DNA from: an uncultured Clostridia bacterium
Lineage (GTDB): Bacteria; Bacillota; Clostridia; Lachnospirales; Cellulosilyticaceae
Length of the DNA stretch: 36,846 bases
Direction of reading: 5' to 3'
Assembly: GCA_937921505.1 (NCBI GenBank)
Contig: CAKZUB010000103.1
Span: 1-36,846 of the forward strand
A program made the translations under genes and the position numbers. This document shows positions 1-7,038 of the stretch, piece after piece; positions within the stretch are counted from its first letter, which is position 1; every line of letters starts with the position of its first letter. The notes below the pieces were generated by a model. That model had not been told where the DNA came from. It saw only the letters and a list, made by a program, of their open reading frames with translations, and made no database searches.

Positions 1-40
1 ATTTTCGTCCATTGTGAGTAATACCTTTCTGATTATGTCC

Positions 41-68
41 ACCTCATTTCTTGTTATGAGGTTTTATT
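41..68 (+). terminator. Possible rho-independent terminator entering from the left
   Basis: A 7-bp stem (ACCTCAT at 41-47 with ATGAGGT at 56-62) and an 8-nt loop are followed by a short T-rich tract. It could terminate a plus-strand gene lying left of the window. The stem is short and the tail is interrupted, so this is only a possibility. Confidence 0.35.
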
Positions 69-147
69 ATAATATATAAACTACTATTTGGGACATAATC
101 ATTTGTGGTACAGTAAGACATTATCATAAATGAATCATATATTTAAG

Positions 148-203
148 CTTTATAAAATAAAGTAACTTGATTTTATAAAGTTGCTATGCTACACTTTATA
201 AAA
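148..203 (+). promoter_or_regulatory. Three phased TTTATAAA palindromes, likely operator of the redox operon
   Basis: The 10-mer CTTTATAAAA occurs at 148-157 and 194-203, and its reverse complement occurs at 171-180. The self-complementary core TTTATAAA therefore lies at 149-156, 172-179 and 195-202, with a constant step of 23 bp. The middle copy abuts the -35 and the right copy overlaps the end of the -10 of the predicted promoter of the CcdA-TlpA gene. Regular repeated palindromes over a promoter suggest cooperative binding of a dimeric repressor. The HxlR-type protein encoded by the second gene of the operon is the obvious candidate, but that link is inference. Confidence 0.6.
167..195 (+). 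promoter_or_regulatory. Predicted sigma-A promoter of ccdA-tlpA/hxlR
   Basis: TTGATT (167-172), a 17-bp spacer and TACACT (190-195) lie about 30 bp upstream of the start codon at 224. The -10 matches 4 of 6 consensus positions. The phased palindromes overlap both boxes, which fits a repressed promoter. Confidence 0.5.
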
Positions 204-223
204 CGAAAGCGAGGTGCTAACCT

Positions 224-1540
224 ATGTTTGGAGATATTACACTCACTCAAAATATTAGTTTTATCATTGTATTTATCGAGGGGCTCTTATCCTTTTTTTC
301 TCCCTGTGTGATTCCGATTATTCCTATTTATATGAGCTACTTATCCGGAAGTGGTATACAAGAAGAAGATGGTAAGTTAACTTATCAAAAGAAAACTATT
401 TTTTTTCATACACTATGCTTTGTATTAGGTATTTCATTTGCTTTTTTCATCCTCGGCATGTCTTTTACAGCACTTGGAACATTTTTTCAAAATAGCAAAG
501 TATTATTTACCCGAATAGGTGGTATCCTAATTATCCTTTTAGGTCTTTTTCAAATGGGTGTATTAGATTTTACTTTTTTACAAAGTGAAAGAAAATTTCA
601 TCTCAATCTCACCAAAAGAAAAATAAACCCCTTAATGGCGTTTATTATGGGATTTACATTTAGTTTTGCTTGGACCCCTTGTGTTGGTCCAGCCCTTTCC
701 TCTGTACTTATTATGGCCTCAAGTGCTAAAAATGCTTTCACCGGCAATATGCTTGTACTTGTGTATGCTATAGGTTTTATTATTCCTTTCCTATTTTTAG
801 GCTTATTTACCACTCAGGCACTTAACTTCTTAAAGGAACATAAGAAGTTGATCAAGTATACTGTGAAAATAGGGGGATTCTTGCTTATCATTATAGGTAT
901 TATGACCTTTACAGGATGGATGAACAATATTTCTAGCTATCTCAATACTTATAATCCGCCATCTTACTCCACAAATAGTACATCAGATCAGACTGCTAAA
1001 ATATCTGAAGATACGTCATCCTCCCCTAATAACGAGGATGCTACCAACCAAATAGCAGATACGCCTAGCTCTTCTGAAAAGAGTCTACAGCCCGCCACTC
1101 ATTTTACACTAGTGGATCAACACGGTACTACCCATACCCTTTCTGATTATAAAGGGAAAGTCGTCTTTCTAAACTTTTGGGCAACTTGGTGTCCTCCTTG
1201 CCGTGAAGAAATGCCTTATATAGAAGAACTCTATAATATGTATAATCAAAATAGTGATGATGTTGTCATTCTAGGTGTTGCAAACCCCAAAAGCAAAGCA
1301 TATCCCCATAATCAAGATATAGAAAAAGATAAAATAATAGCCTTCTTAGCAGACAATAATTATACTTTTCCTACTGTATTTGATGAAACAGGTGAAATTT
1401 TCAGCCAATATCACATTTCGGCATTTCCGACTACTTTTATGATTGATCAAGAAGGTAATGTTTATGGATACGCTGCCGGTATGTTGACAAAAGATATGAT
1501 GAAAAACATTATACAACAAACATTAGATTCTAAAAAATAA
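224..1540 (+). CDS. CcdA (DsbD-type) membrane thiol reductase fused to TlpA/ResA-like thioredoxin domain
   Basis: The 438-residue protein joins two parts. Residues 1-235 carry about six membrane helices and the two Cys-Pro elements of the DsbD/CcdA family (SPCVIPIIP near residue 27 and WTPCVGPAL near 150). A Ser/Thr/Asn-rich linker (about 240-290) leads to an extracytoplasmic thioredoxin fold with the active site WCPPC (Cys323, Cys326) and the cis-Pro segment AFPTTF. In this family CcdA moves electrons from cytoplasmic thioredoxin across the membrane to a TlpA/ResA-type protein that reduces disulfides outside. Fusing donor and acceptor makes a self-contained reductase. The start follows GCGAGGTG. 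The regulator gene begins 18 bp downstream, so the two form an operon. The true extracytoplasmic substrate is unknown; no cytochrome c genes are present here. Confidence 0.9.
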   Translation: MFGDITLTQNISFIIVFIEGLLSFFSPCVIPIIPIYMSYLSGSGIQEEDGKLTYQKKTIFFHTLCFVLGISFAFFILGMSFTALGTFFQNSKVLFTRIGGILIILLGLFQMGVLDFTFLQSERKFHLNLTKRKINPLMAFIMGFTFSFAWTPCVGPALSSVLIMASSAKNAFTGNMLVLVYAIGFIIPFLFLGLFTTQALNFLKEHKKLIKYTVKIGGFLLIIIGIMTFTGWMNNISSYLNTYNPPSYSTNSTSDQTAKISEDTSSSPNNEDATNQIADTPSSSEKSLQPATHFTLVDQHGTTHTLSDYKGKVVFLNFWATWCPPCREEMPYIEELYNMYNQNSDDVVILGVANPKSKAYPHNQDIEKDKIIAFLADNNYTFPTVFDETGEIFSQYHISAFPTTFMIDQEGNVYGYAAGMLTKDMMKNIIQQTLDSKK

Positions 1541-1558
1541 AAAGGAGTTATGTTTCCT

Positions 1559-1996
1559 ATGAAAAATCACTATCATTTACCTTGTAATATTGCTCAAACA
1601 CTAAATATTATTGGTGATAAGTGGACATTACTTATTTTACGTCAAATCACGCTAGGCCATACTACGTACAAAGCCCTACAAGAAAACTTGGAAGGAATAC
1701 CTAGCAATTTGTTAGCTAGTCGTTTAAGAAGTTTAGAAAATGACCAATTAATTATCTCTGCGTTATATCAAACTCATCCTCCGCGTTATCACTATATGCT
1801 TACACAAAGCGGCATAGATCTAGGAGATGTCTTTAATAGTATCATTTTGTGGGGAGCGAAAAATTTAGACAAATGTTATAAAGAACTCATTCATACTGCA
1901 TGTGATCATAAAATCGAGCTGCATTACTATTGTCCTTATTGTAATACCGTAATTGATAGGGAAGATATCTCAGTAAAAAGAGCTCCTTCACCTTGA
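1559..1996 (+). CDS. HxlR-family transcriptional regulator with N-terminal Cys and C-terminal CPYC
   Basis: This is a 145-residue winged-helix protein with the HxlR signature (TLNIIGDKWTLLILRQI, then NLLASRLRSLENDQLI). A Cys sits just before the first helix (LPCNIAQTL), where redox-sensing HxlR members such as HypR carry their reactive Cys. The C-terminus adds YYCPYC, a second thiol pair that could bind metal or form a disulfide. Two ATGs are possible. The one at 1550 is only 2 nt from AAAGGAG, whereas 1559 lies 11 nt away, so 1559 is preferred. Co-transcription with a CcdA-TlpA thiol reductase suggests disulfide stress as the signal, and the phased palindromes upstream as the target; both are inference. 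The stop codon lies inside the terminator hairpin. Confidence 0.85.
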   Translation: MKNHYHLPCNIAQTLNIIGDKWTLLILRQITLGHTTYKALQENLEGIPSNLLASRLRSLENDQLIISALYQTHPPRYHYMLTQSGIDLGDVFNSIILWGAKNLDKCYKELIHTACDHKIELHYYCPYCNTVIDREDISVKRAPSP

Positions 1997-2010
1997 GGGA
2001 GCTCTTTTAT
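1976..2010 (+). terminator. Rho-independent terminator overlapping the hxlR stop codon
   Basis: An 11-bp perfect stem (AAAAGAGCTCC at 1976-1986 with GGAGCTCTTTT at 1998-2008) ends in T-rich sequence. The left arm encodes codons just before the stop, and the stop codon itself (1994-1996) is in the loop. It ends the plus-strand operon just before the convergent flavodoxin gene. Confidence 0.85.
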
Positions 2011-2016
2011 TTCACC

Positions 2017-2433
2017 TTAACGCTTAAGCATATTTGCTGCAAATATCTCTGCTTGTTTAAGACTATCTCTACTTGGACACCCTAGATTTATGAACAAAAA
2101 TGAACCTTTACAAAAAAACTCTTCATCGCAGACTTTAATATTTTTCTCCTCACACAGCGTTTTTACTTCTGCTAATGCTGTTTTCTTTCCTGCAGCGGTA
2201 CCAAAAACTACAACTCGTTTCACTTGATCAGCTGTCATTTGTTTTAGAAAATCACTTACCTTTCCATCAACTTTTCCGGCGTAGATAGATCCACCTAAAA
2301 ATAAAGTATCAATGTTTTCTAATTTTATATCTGGCGTAATAGCCTCTGCTTTGACATTTGCACCTTTTGCAATAGCCCTTGCAAGTTTTTCTGTGTTGCC
2401 ACCTTTTGATACGTACAGTACTTTATTGGTCAT
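2017..2433 (-). CDS. Flavodoxin-like domain protein
   Basis: The 138-residue protein opens with a beta strand and an FMN phosphate-binding loop, KVLYVSKGGNTEKLARAI, as in short-chain flavodoxins. It continues with the alternating alpha/beta pattern of the fold (LFLGGSIYAGKVDG, VVVFGTAAG). The expected role is one-electron transfer or a related FMN-dependent reduction in the cytoplasm. An upstream ATG would extend it by 21 residues, but the ATG at 2433 has AGGAGGAT 7 nt upstream and begins exactly at the first strand, so it is used. It lies convergent to the thiol-redox operon. It could instead be a flavodoxin-fold protein with another partner; no ferredoxin or reductase gene adjoins it. Confidence 0.75.
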   Translation of the reverse strand: MTNKVLYVSKGGNTEKLARAIAKGANVKAEAITPDIKLENIDTLFLGGSIYAGKVDGKVSDFLKQMTADQVKRVVVFGTAAGKKTALAEVKTLCEEKNIKVCDEEFFCKGSFLFINLGCPSRDSLKQAEIFAANMLKR

Positions 2434-2466
2434 CCTATTTATCCTCCTATATTTATATTCATTGCA

Positions 2467-2489
2467 TATCACAAGCTTTGCTTGTGATA
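2467..2489. repeat. Perfect 10-bp inverted repeat upstream of the flavodoxin gene
   Basis: TATCACAAGC (2467-2476) is matched by GCTTGTGATA (2480-2489) with a 3-nt loop. It sits between the end of the phosphorylase gene and the start of the flavodoxin gene, both on the minus strand. No T tract follows on either strand, so an operator or processing hairpin is as likely as a terminator. Confidence 0.5.
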
Positions 2490-2534
2490 CTGTCATGCAT
2501 TACTTATATCACTTTTAGCTTTTTGAGTTTATTT

Positions 2535-3356
2535 TCAACTTATTGAAAACTCTTCTATAATGCTCACAACCCATTTACATAAATCAGTAGAAGCTTTTTG
2601 AGCTGTTTCTACAACCCTTTCATGGGAGTGTTTTACTTTTTGTATGCCGGTTGCCATATTTGTTATACATGCTATGCCAAGGACATCTATGCCTAAATAG
2701 TTGGCAACTATTGTTTCTGGTACTGTTGACATGCCTACAGCGTCAGCTCCATGCCTTTGAATCATCACAATTTCTGCTGCTGTTTCATAATAAGGCCCCA
2801 TAAATCCTGCATAAACGCCTTCTGCATACTTTATACTTAGCTCGTCTGCAATCTTCTTAGCTTTATCAATCAATTCTATTTTATAAGGCTCTGACATATC
2901 TGGGAATCTTGGCCCAAATCTTTCATCATTCATCCCAATTAAAGGATTATTCCCAAATAGATTGATAAAATCCCGAATCAGCATTAATGTGCCAGGCTCA
3001 AAGCTTTGATTAATACCTCCACAGGCATTAGTTACAATAATTTTTTCAATTCCCAATTGTTTCATCACATAGATCGGATAAGTAATTTCTTTCATCGTAT
3101 AACCTTCATAATAATGAAACCTACCTTGCATGAGAAGTGTCTCTACCCCATTAATTTTTCCAAATACCAACTTTCCGGCGTGTCCTTTAACTGTTGAGAG
3201 TGGAAAATTTGGGATTTCCTCATAAGAAATCTCTTGTGCTTGTTCTACTGCGTCAACTAAACTCCCTAAACCAGATCCAAGAATAACTGCAATTTTAGGC
3301 TCACAAGTTACCTTTTTCCGTATATAACCTAACGACTCCATGACTTGATCATACAT
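2535..3356 (-). CDS. punA: Purine nucleoside phosphorylase (trimeric, PNP-I type)
   Basis: This 273-residue enzyme of nucleoside phosphorylase family 2 splits inosine, guanosine and related nucleosides with phosphate into base and (deoxy)ribose-1-phosphate in purine salvage. Visible hallmarks are the phosphate-binding GSGLGSL near residue 27, the GRFHYYEGY segment, TNACGGIN, YETAAEI and GADAVGMSTVPE. The length matches the trimeric class (about 270-290), not the hexameric DeoD class (about 235). The start at 3356 follows GGGAGGGAA. It begins 23 bp after the cyclic-di-GMP protein gene on the same strand, so the two may be co-transcribed, although no functional link is evident. Confidence 0.93.
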   Translation of the reverse strand: MYDQVMESLGYIRKKVTCEPKIAVILGSGLGSLVDAVEQAQEISYEEIPNFPLSTVKGHAGKLVFGKINGVETLLMQGRFHYYEGYTMKEITYPIYVMKQLGIEKIIVTNACGGINQSFEPGTLMLIRDFINLFGNNPLIGMNDERFGPRFPDMSEPYKIELIDKAKKIADELSIKYAEGVYAGFMGPYYETAAEIVMIQRHGADAVGMSTVPETIVANYLGIDVLGIACITNMATGIQKVKHSHERVVETAQKASTDLCKWVVSIIEEFSIS

Positions 3357-3379
3357 GCTATTCCCTCCCTATAACTATG

Positions 3380-5836
3380 CTAATTAGATTTTAAAACTTC
3401 TTCAACAAATACGCTCACAAGGTCCGGATCAAATTGTGTACCAGCCCCATTTAAAATTTCACTCACAGCCTCTTTTTCTGATAGTGCACTTCTATAGCTT
3501 CTCTCACTAGTCATAGCATCGTATGCATCTGCTATAGCAATAATTCTTGCTTGGAGTGGTATTTCAAGCCCCTTAATACCTTTAGGATACCCACTACCAT
3601 CCCATTTCTCATGATGATAGAGCACATACTCTGCCATTTCAGACATATCATTAACAGAACTTAAAATCCTATACCCTATTTCTGGATGCCGTTGCACTTC
3701 TTCTCTTTCCTCGTCCATTAATTTTCCGGGCTTATTTAACAGGTATTCATGAATAGCTACTTTTCCAATATCATGAAGCAAACCTGCTGTTTTTATATCA
3801 TTAATATCTGCCTCGTATAAGTTTAGTTTTTTTGCAAGTTCAGCTGAATAATAAGAGACTCTTTGTGAATGTTGTTCTTCTCTCTTATTTTTTTCATGTA
3901 GCGTATTAATAATAGCTCCTATCGTTTTCCCTCTCATACTTGGACCTTCAAAAAGTTTTTTCTTATACATCAAATCTTCTGCTTTATTAAAAATTTCTTG
4001 TATATCCTCATCAATATGGTACTTAGTCATCCATCCAAATGATATGGAGAGTTCTATAGAAGCTACTTTTTGTTTCTCACTTATATTCTTTATTTTATTA
4101 ACAAGTTGACCTGCTTCTACTTCCGATGTATTAGGGAGTAAAATGACAAATTCATCCCCTCCAATTCTTGAAATACTCTGATTTTGGCTACAAGCTTCTT
4201 TTAATACCTCACTTACTTTTTTAAGAAGCATATCCCCAATACTATGTCCAAAAGAATCATTGATTAATTTAAGTCCATTAACATCTGACATAATTATCGT
4301 TAAAGGAAGTGACTTTGCAACATCAAGACGCTCTAATTCTTCTTCAAAAAATCTTCTATTATAAAGTCCCGTAAGTTGATCATGGTAGCTAAGATATTCA
4401 ACAAACAGTTGGTTTTTCTTTTGGTGTGTTATATTTCTAGTTATCCCAACAACCTCATTATCTTTACTCTGAATAATTCTCATCTCAAAATAATTTTCAC
4501 CATCAGGAAGATCCATCTTATATTCAAAGCTCTGTACTTTTTTTGAAGCTAGGGCTAATGATATATTTTCTAATCCTTCACGCGCAATATGTATGGGCAA
4601 AACTTCCTTTAATAATTTACCAGTAAACTTTTCTTTTTTTATTAAGAATTGTGATTCATCACTTGCCTGATAGTCTAAAAATCTTCCTTCTGAATCCAAA
4701 ATAAAAATTGTATCTGGTAGTGCATTTACGATAGCCCTATTTCTTTGCTCACTTGCTTTTAGCTTTTCTTCACTTTCAAGAAGCCTTTCATATTGATCTC
4801 TAAGCTCTTCTTCAACTGTCATAATTTCTTCCATCGAAGATTCAAGTTCTTCATGTGAACAGCTAAGTTCTTCTTTACTTATCCTTAACTCTTCATTAGA
4901 CTTTCTTAGTTCTTCAGTTCTTATAGTTACCATTTTTTTAAGAGTAAAATTCCCAAGCAGCAAAATAGTTAAAAATGCGAGGACTATAGATATAATAACT
5001 AAATTTTCTTTAAGTCTAGTGAATAAACTTTTTTCTTCATAGACTCCCAACCACTTATCATATATATCTTGATACTTTCCAGTAGATTTTAGAATATATA
5101 ATCCACTGTTTAAAACTAAAAGCAATTCCTCTTTGTCGTTACTTACAGCCATACAGTAGTCTACTGGACTAATCGTTAAGCCATGTGCTTTTAAGTTCTT
5201 TATATTTTTTTCTTTTATAATATAATGTGCTGGTATATTTAAAACTGCAGCATAATCATATTTACCCTTTGAAACAAGATTAAGTGCCTCTGATACAGTA
5301 GGTACATTTATAAAATCAATATCAATATCTTTACTCTTTAGATATTCATATACTATATCTTCGTCTTGAACAACAACTGTTTTCCCCCTAAGATCAAGCA
5401 CATCTTTAATCTCGATACCACTTCTTGTAAACACCTCTCCTGTTGCTATAGAATGTCTAGTCGAAAATTTGTATAAGTTTTTGCGTTCCTCTGAATAAAA
5501 CATCCCTGCTATGATGTCAATCTCATTATTCTCCAAAGCTTCTCTAACTATATTCCATTCATCTAATCTAAATTCAACATTATACCCCATAACATCCGCA
5601 GCAGCTTGAATAAGCTCTAGATTAAAGCCTTGAGGGTCTCCATTTTTATCCAAAAAACTATAAGGTGGATAATTAATATCATCTCCTACTATAAGTGTTG
5701 GCCTACTTTCTAAATGTTCAAGTAGTTCTAGGCTTACTTGTTTTTTTTCAACGTTACTTTCTAGAATTTTAAAACCAATAATTCCTAAAAATATTATTAA
5801 AATGATTATCCCGAGTATTCTAGATTTTTTTTTCAT
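3380..5836 (-). CDS. Membrane sensor SBP-PAS-GGDEF-HD-GYP (cyclic-di-GMP metabolism)
   Basis: The 818-residue protein contains, in order: a signal-anchor helix (about 8-25); an extracytoplasmic solute-binding domain of the amino-acid type (about 40-270, with DDINYPPYSFLDKNGDPQGF); a second membrane helix (about 278-300); a Glu-rich coiled coil (about 305-370); a PAS domain (about 370-485); a GGDEF domain with intact GGDEF (559-563); and an HD-GYP domain with HD at 688-689, HHE at 741-743 and GSGYP at 747-751. GGDEF makes cyclic-di-GMP from GTP and HD-GYP hydrolyses it, so one protein could both make and remove the messenger in response to a small extracellular ligand. All catalytic motifs look intact, so which activity dominates cannot be read from sequence. 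The start follows GGTGGGG. Confidence 0.93.
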   Translation of the reverse strand: MKKKSRILGIIILIIFLGIIGFKILESNVEKKQVSLELLEHLESRPTLIVGDDINYPPYSFLDKNGDPQGFNLELIQAAADVMGYNVEFRLDEWNIVREALENNEIDIIAGMFYSEERKNLYKFSTRHSIATGEVFTRSGIEIKDVLDLRGKTVVVQDEDIVYEYLKSKDIDIDFINVPTVSEALNLVSKGKYDYAAVLNIPAHYIIKEKNIKNLKAHGLTISPVDYCMAVSNDKEELLLVLNSGLYILKSTGKYQDIYDKWLGVYEEKSLFTRLKENLVIISIVLAFLTILLLGNFTLKKMVTIRTEELRKSNEELRISKEELSCSHEELESSMEEIMTVEEELRDQYERLLESEEKLKASEQRNRAIVNALPDTIFILDSEGRFLDYQASDESQFLIKKEKFTGKLLKEVLPIHIAREGLENISLALASKKVQSFEYKMDLPDGENYFEMRIIQSKDNEVVGITRNITHQKKNQLFVEYLSYHDQLTGLYNRRFFEEELERLDVAKSLPLTIIMSDVNGLKLINDSFGHSIGDMLLKKVSEVLKEACSQNQSISRIGGDEFVILLPNTSEVEAGQLVNKIKNISEKQKVASIELSISFGWMTKYHIDEDIQEIFNKAEDLMYKKKLFEGPSMRGKTIGAIINTLHEKNKREEQHSQRVSYYSAELAKKLNLYEADINDIKTAGLLHDIGKVAIHEYLLNKPGKLMDEEREEVQRHPEIGYRILSSVNDMSEMAEYVLYHHEKWDGSGYPKGIKGLEIPLQARIIAIADAYDAMTSERSYRSALSEKEAVSEILNGAGTQFDPDLVSVFVEEVLKSN

Positions 5837-6015
5837 AATAACCCCACCTATTCATATGCTGTTGCTTATTAGTATTATACTAAATGCCAAGTAACTCTAA
5901 TAAAATGTAATTAACCTCACTTATTATTTGACATAGGTTCAAAAATAATCTAGAATTTTTTTATATTGTAACATTTTTATCCATTTCTTTCAAGGTTTTT
6001 GGCCTTAACATCGCG

Positions 6016-6534
6016 TTACACTAAACTTTTTCCTAATTTTAAGTATTTCTTATTTACTTTTATGCCCATATATCCACCTATCATTCCTGTAAAAACAGAT
6101 AATGCTACTATCACTAGAGTCCCTTGAAAATTCAAAAGTTTGTAGAGTACATTACCCGTTACATAATTACTTATATAAATAGATGTTAATAAACTTACGC
6201 CGTTGTAAACACCCATGGCAAGTACTTGTTTGCTTTTTAACCCTATAGGCAGCAGCATTATAAAATCTGCCACTATTCCCGCAAGGACAATAGCCAGCAT
6301 CATCCATGGACTCACGACAAACATTATTCCACCTAAAACTAAATTAATAAGAGTCAATGTACCGTAGTTTGGATAACGAATAAGAGGTAAACTCATCACA
6401 AAGGTTAAGTAGGATCCCATAATAATAAATTTGCTACCTGGTATAGGCATTAACTTTGACATAAAATAAAGCATATACCCGCCCACTAGCATTGAAGCTG
6501 TAAAAATCCCAAAAAAGGTTATTTTTCTAGTCAT
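6016..6534 (-). CDS. Five- to six-helix membrane protein, possibly an ECF transporter S component
   Basis: The 172-residue, very hydrophobic protein has about five or six membrane helices, short loops and a basic C-terminus (KVNKKYLKLGKSLV). Its size, the N-terminal RKITFFGIFTAS and the repeated Gly-rich helices resemble MptD-like or other substrate-binding S components of energy-coupling-factor transporters, which bind vitamins or similar solutes and share a common ATPase/EcfT module encoded elsewhere. No EcfA/EcfT gene and no riboswitch is adjacent, so the substrate is unknown. Of two adjacent ATGs, the second (6534) has better spacing, 6 nt from AAGGAG, and is chosen. The family call is tentative; it is clearly an integral membrane protein. 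Confidence 0.6.
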   Translation of the reverse strand: MTRKITFFGIFTASMLVGGYMLYFMSKLMPIPGSKFIIMGSYLTFVMSLPLIRYPNYGTLTLINLVLGGIMFVVSPWMMLAIVLAGIVADFIMLLPIGLKSKQVLAMGVYNGVSLLTSIYISNYVTGNVLYKLLNFQGTLVIVALSVFTGMIGGYMGIKVNKKYLKLGKSLV

Positions 6535-6681
6535 CATCTTCTCCTTAAATCTTTCTCATTAACAAATATTTTATACTAATAAAAATGTATCTGCAACTTA
6601 AGTATCTTTAATGAGGTATACTCTAAAATATATACCTTTATACTGCCTGATATGTACTATCTGGCATTTTATAATACTGAA

Positions 6682-6724
6682 AAAACCACTTTACCCTCTG
6701 TAACTTGAGAGTAAAGTGGTTTTA
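6682..6724 (-). terminator. Rho-independent terminator of the small-protein gene
   Basis: A 13-bp arm (AAAACCACTTTAC) pairs with GTAAAGTGGTTTT. On the minus strand the hairpin is followed by six T residues. It lies about 30 bp beyond the stop of the 58-residue gene. Confidence 0.85.
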
Positions 6725-6755
6725 TTAGATTTTATAAACAATATATAACTATTTA

Positions 6756-6932
6756 CTAATCTTGGTAACCTGATAATTGTTGCTGTGCAGAGTTAAGAGA
6801 GCTGATTGCTTGTTGAATCTTGTTTTTATTATCTTGTTTTTCTGCTGAATCAAGTGCTTGTTGTAATGTGCTAACAGTATTTTGTACTGATGACATACTT
6901 TGATCAACGTATTGTTTAGCTTTTCCTGGCAT
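6756..6932 (-). CDS. Small helical protein of unknown function (58 residues)
   Basis: The product is short, highly polar and predicted almost wholly helical, rich in Gln, Ser, Ala and Lys, and without Cys or a membrane segment. Heptad-like spacing of small and hydrophobic residues (SVQNTVSTLQQALDSAEK) suggests a helical hairpin or coiled coil. The ATG at 6932 follows AAAAGGAGGTGG at ideal spacing. A GTG three codons upstream overlaps the ribosome binding site and is rejected. It is a single-gene unit with its own terminator. Small abundant helical proteins of this type in Clostridia are sometimes spore-associated, but no SASP or Tlp signature is clear, so no function is assigned. Confidence 0.75.
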   Translation of the reverse strand: MPGKAKQYVDQSMSSVQNTVSTLQQALDSAEKQDNKNKIQQAISSLNSAQQQLSGYQD

Positions 6933-7038
6933 ATGTACCACCTCCTTTTATAGCCTATTCAAAGATAGTATCTTCCAAATCTTAATAAATATACGCCTTT
7001 ATAAGGATAATCTAAACTGCTTTATTGTAAGAAGTTTT

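Noticed and set aside
1..60. Possible third remnant of gene X, or the start of a divergent minus-strand gene, at the left edge
   Set aside because: A 16-bp exact match to gene X (around 19929) with some flanking similarity, and a short minus-strand frame from a GTG at 42, are both present. A 16-bp match can occur by chance in this much AT-rich DNA, and 14 codons with no good ribosome binding site are not enough.
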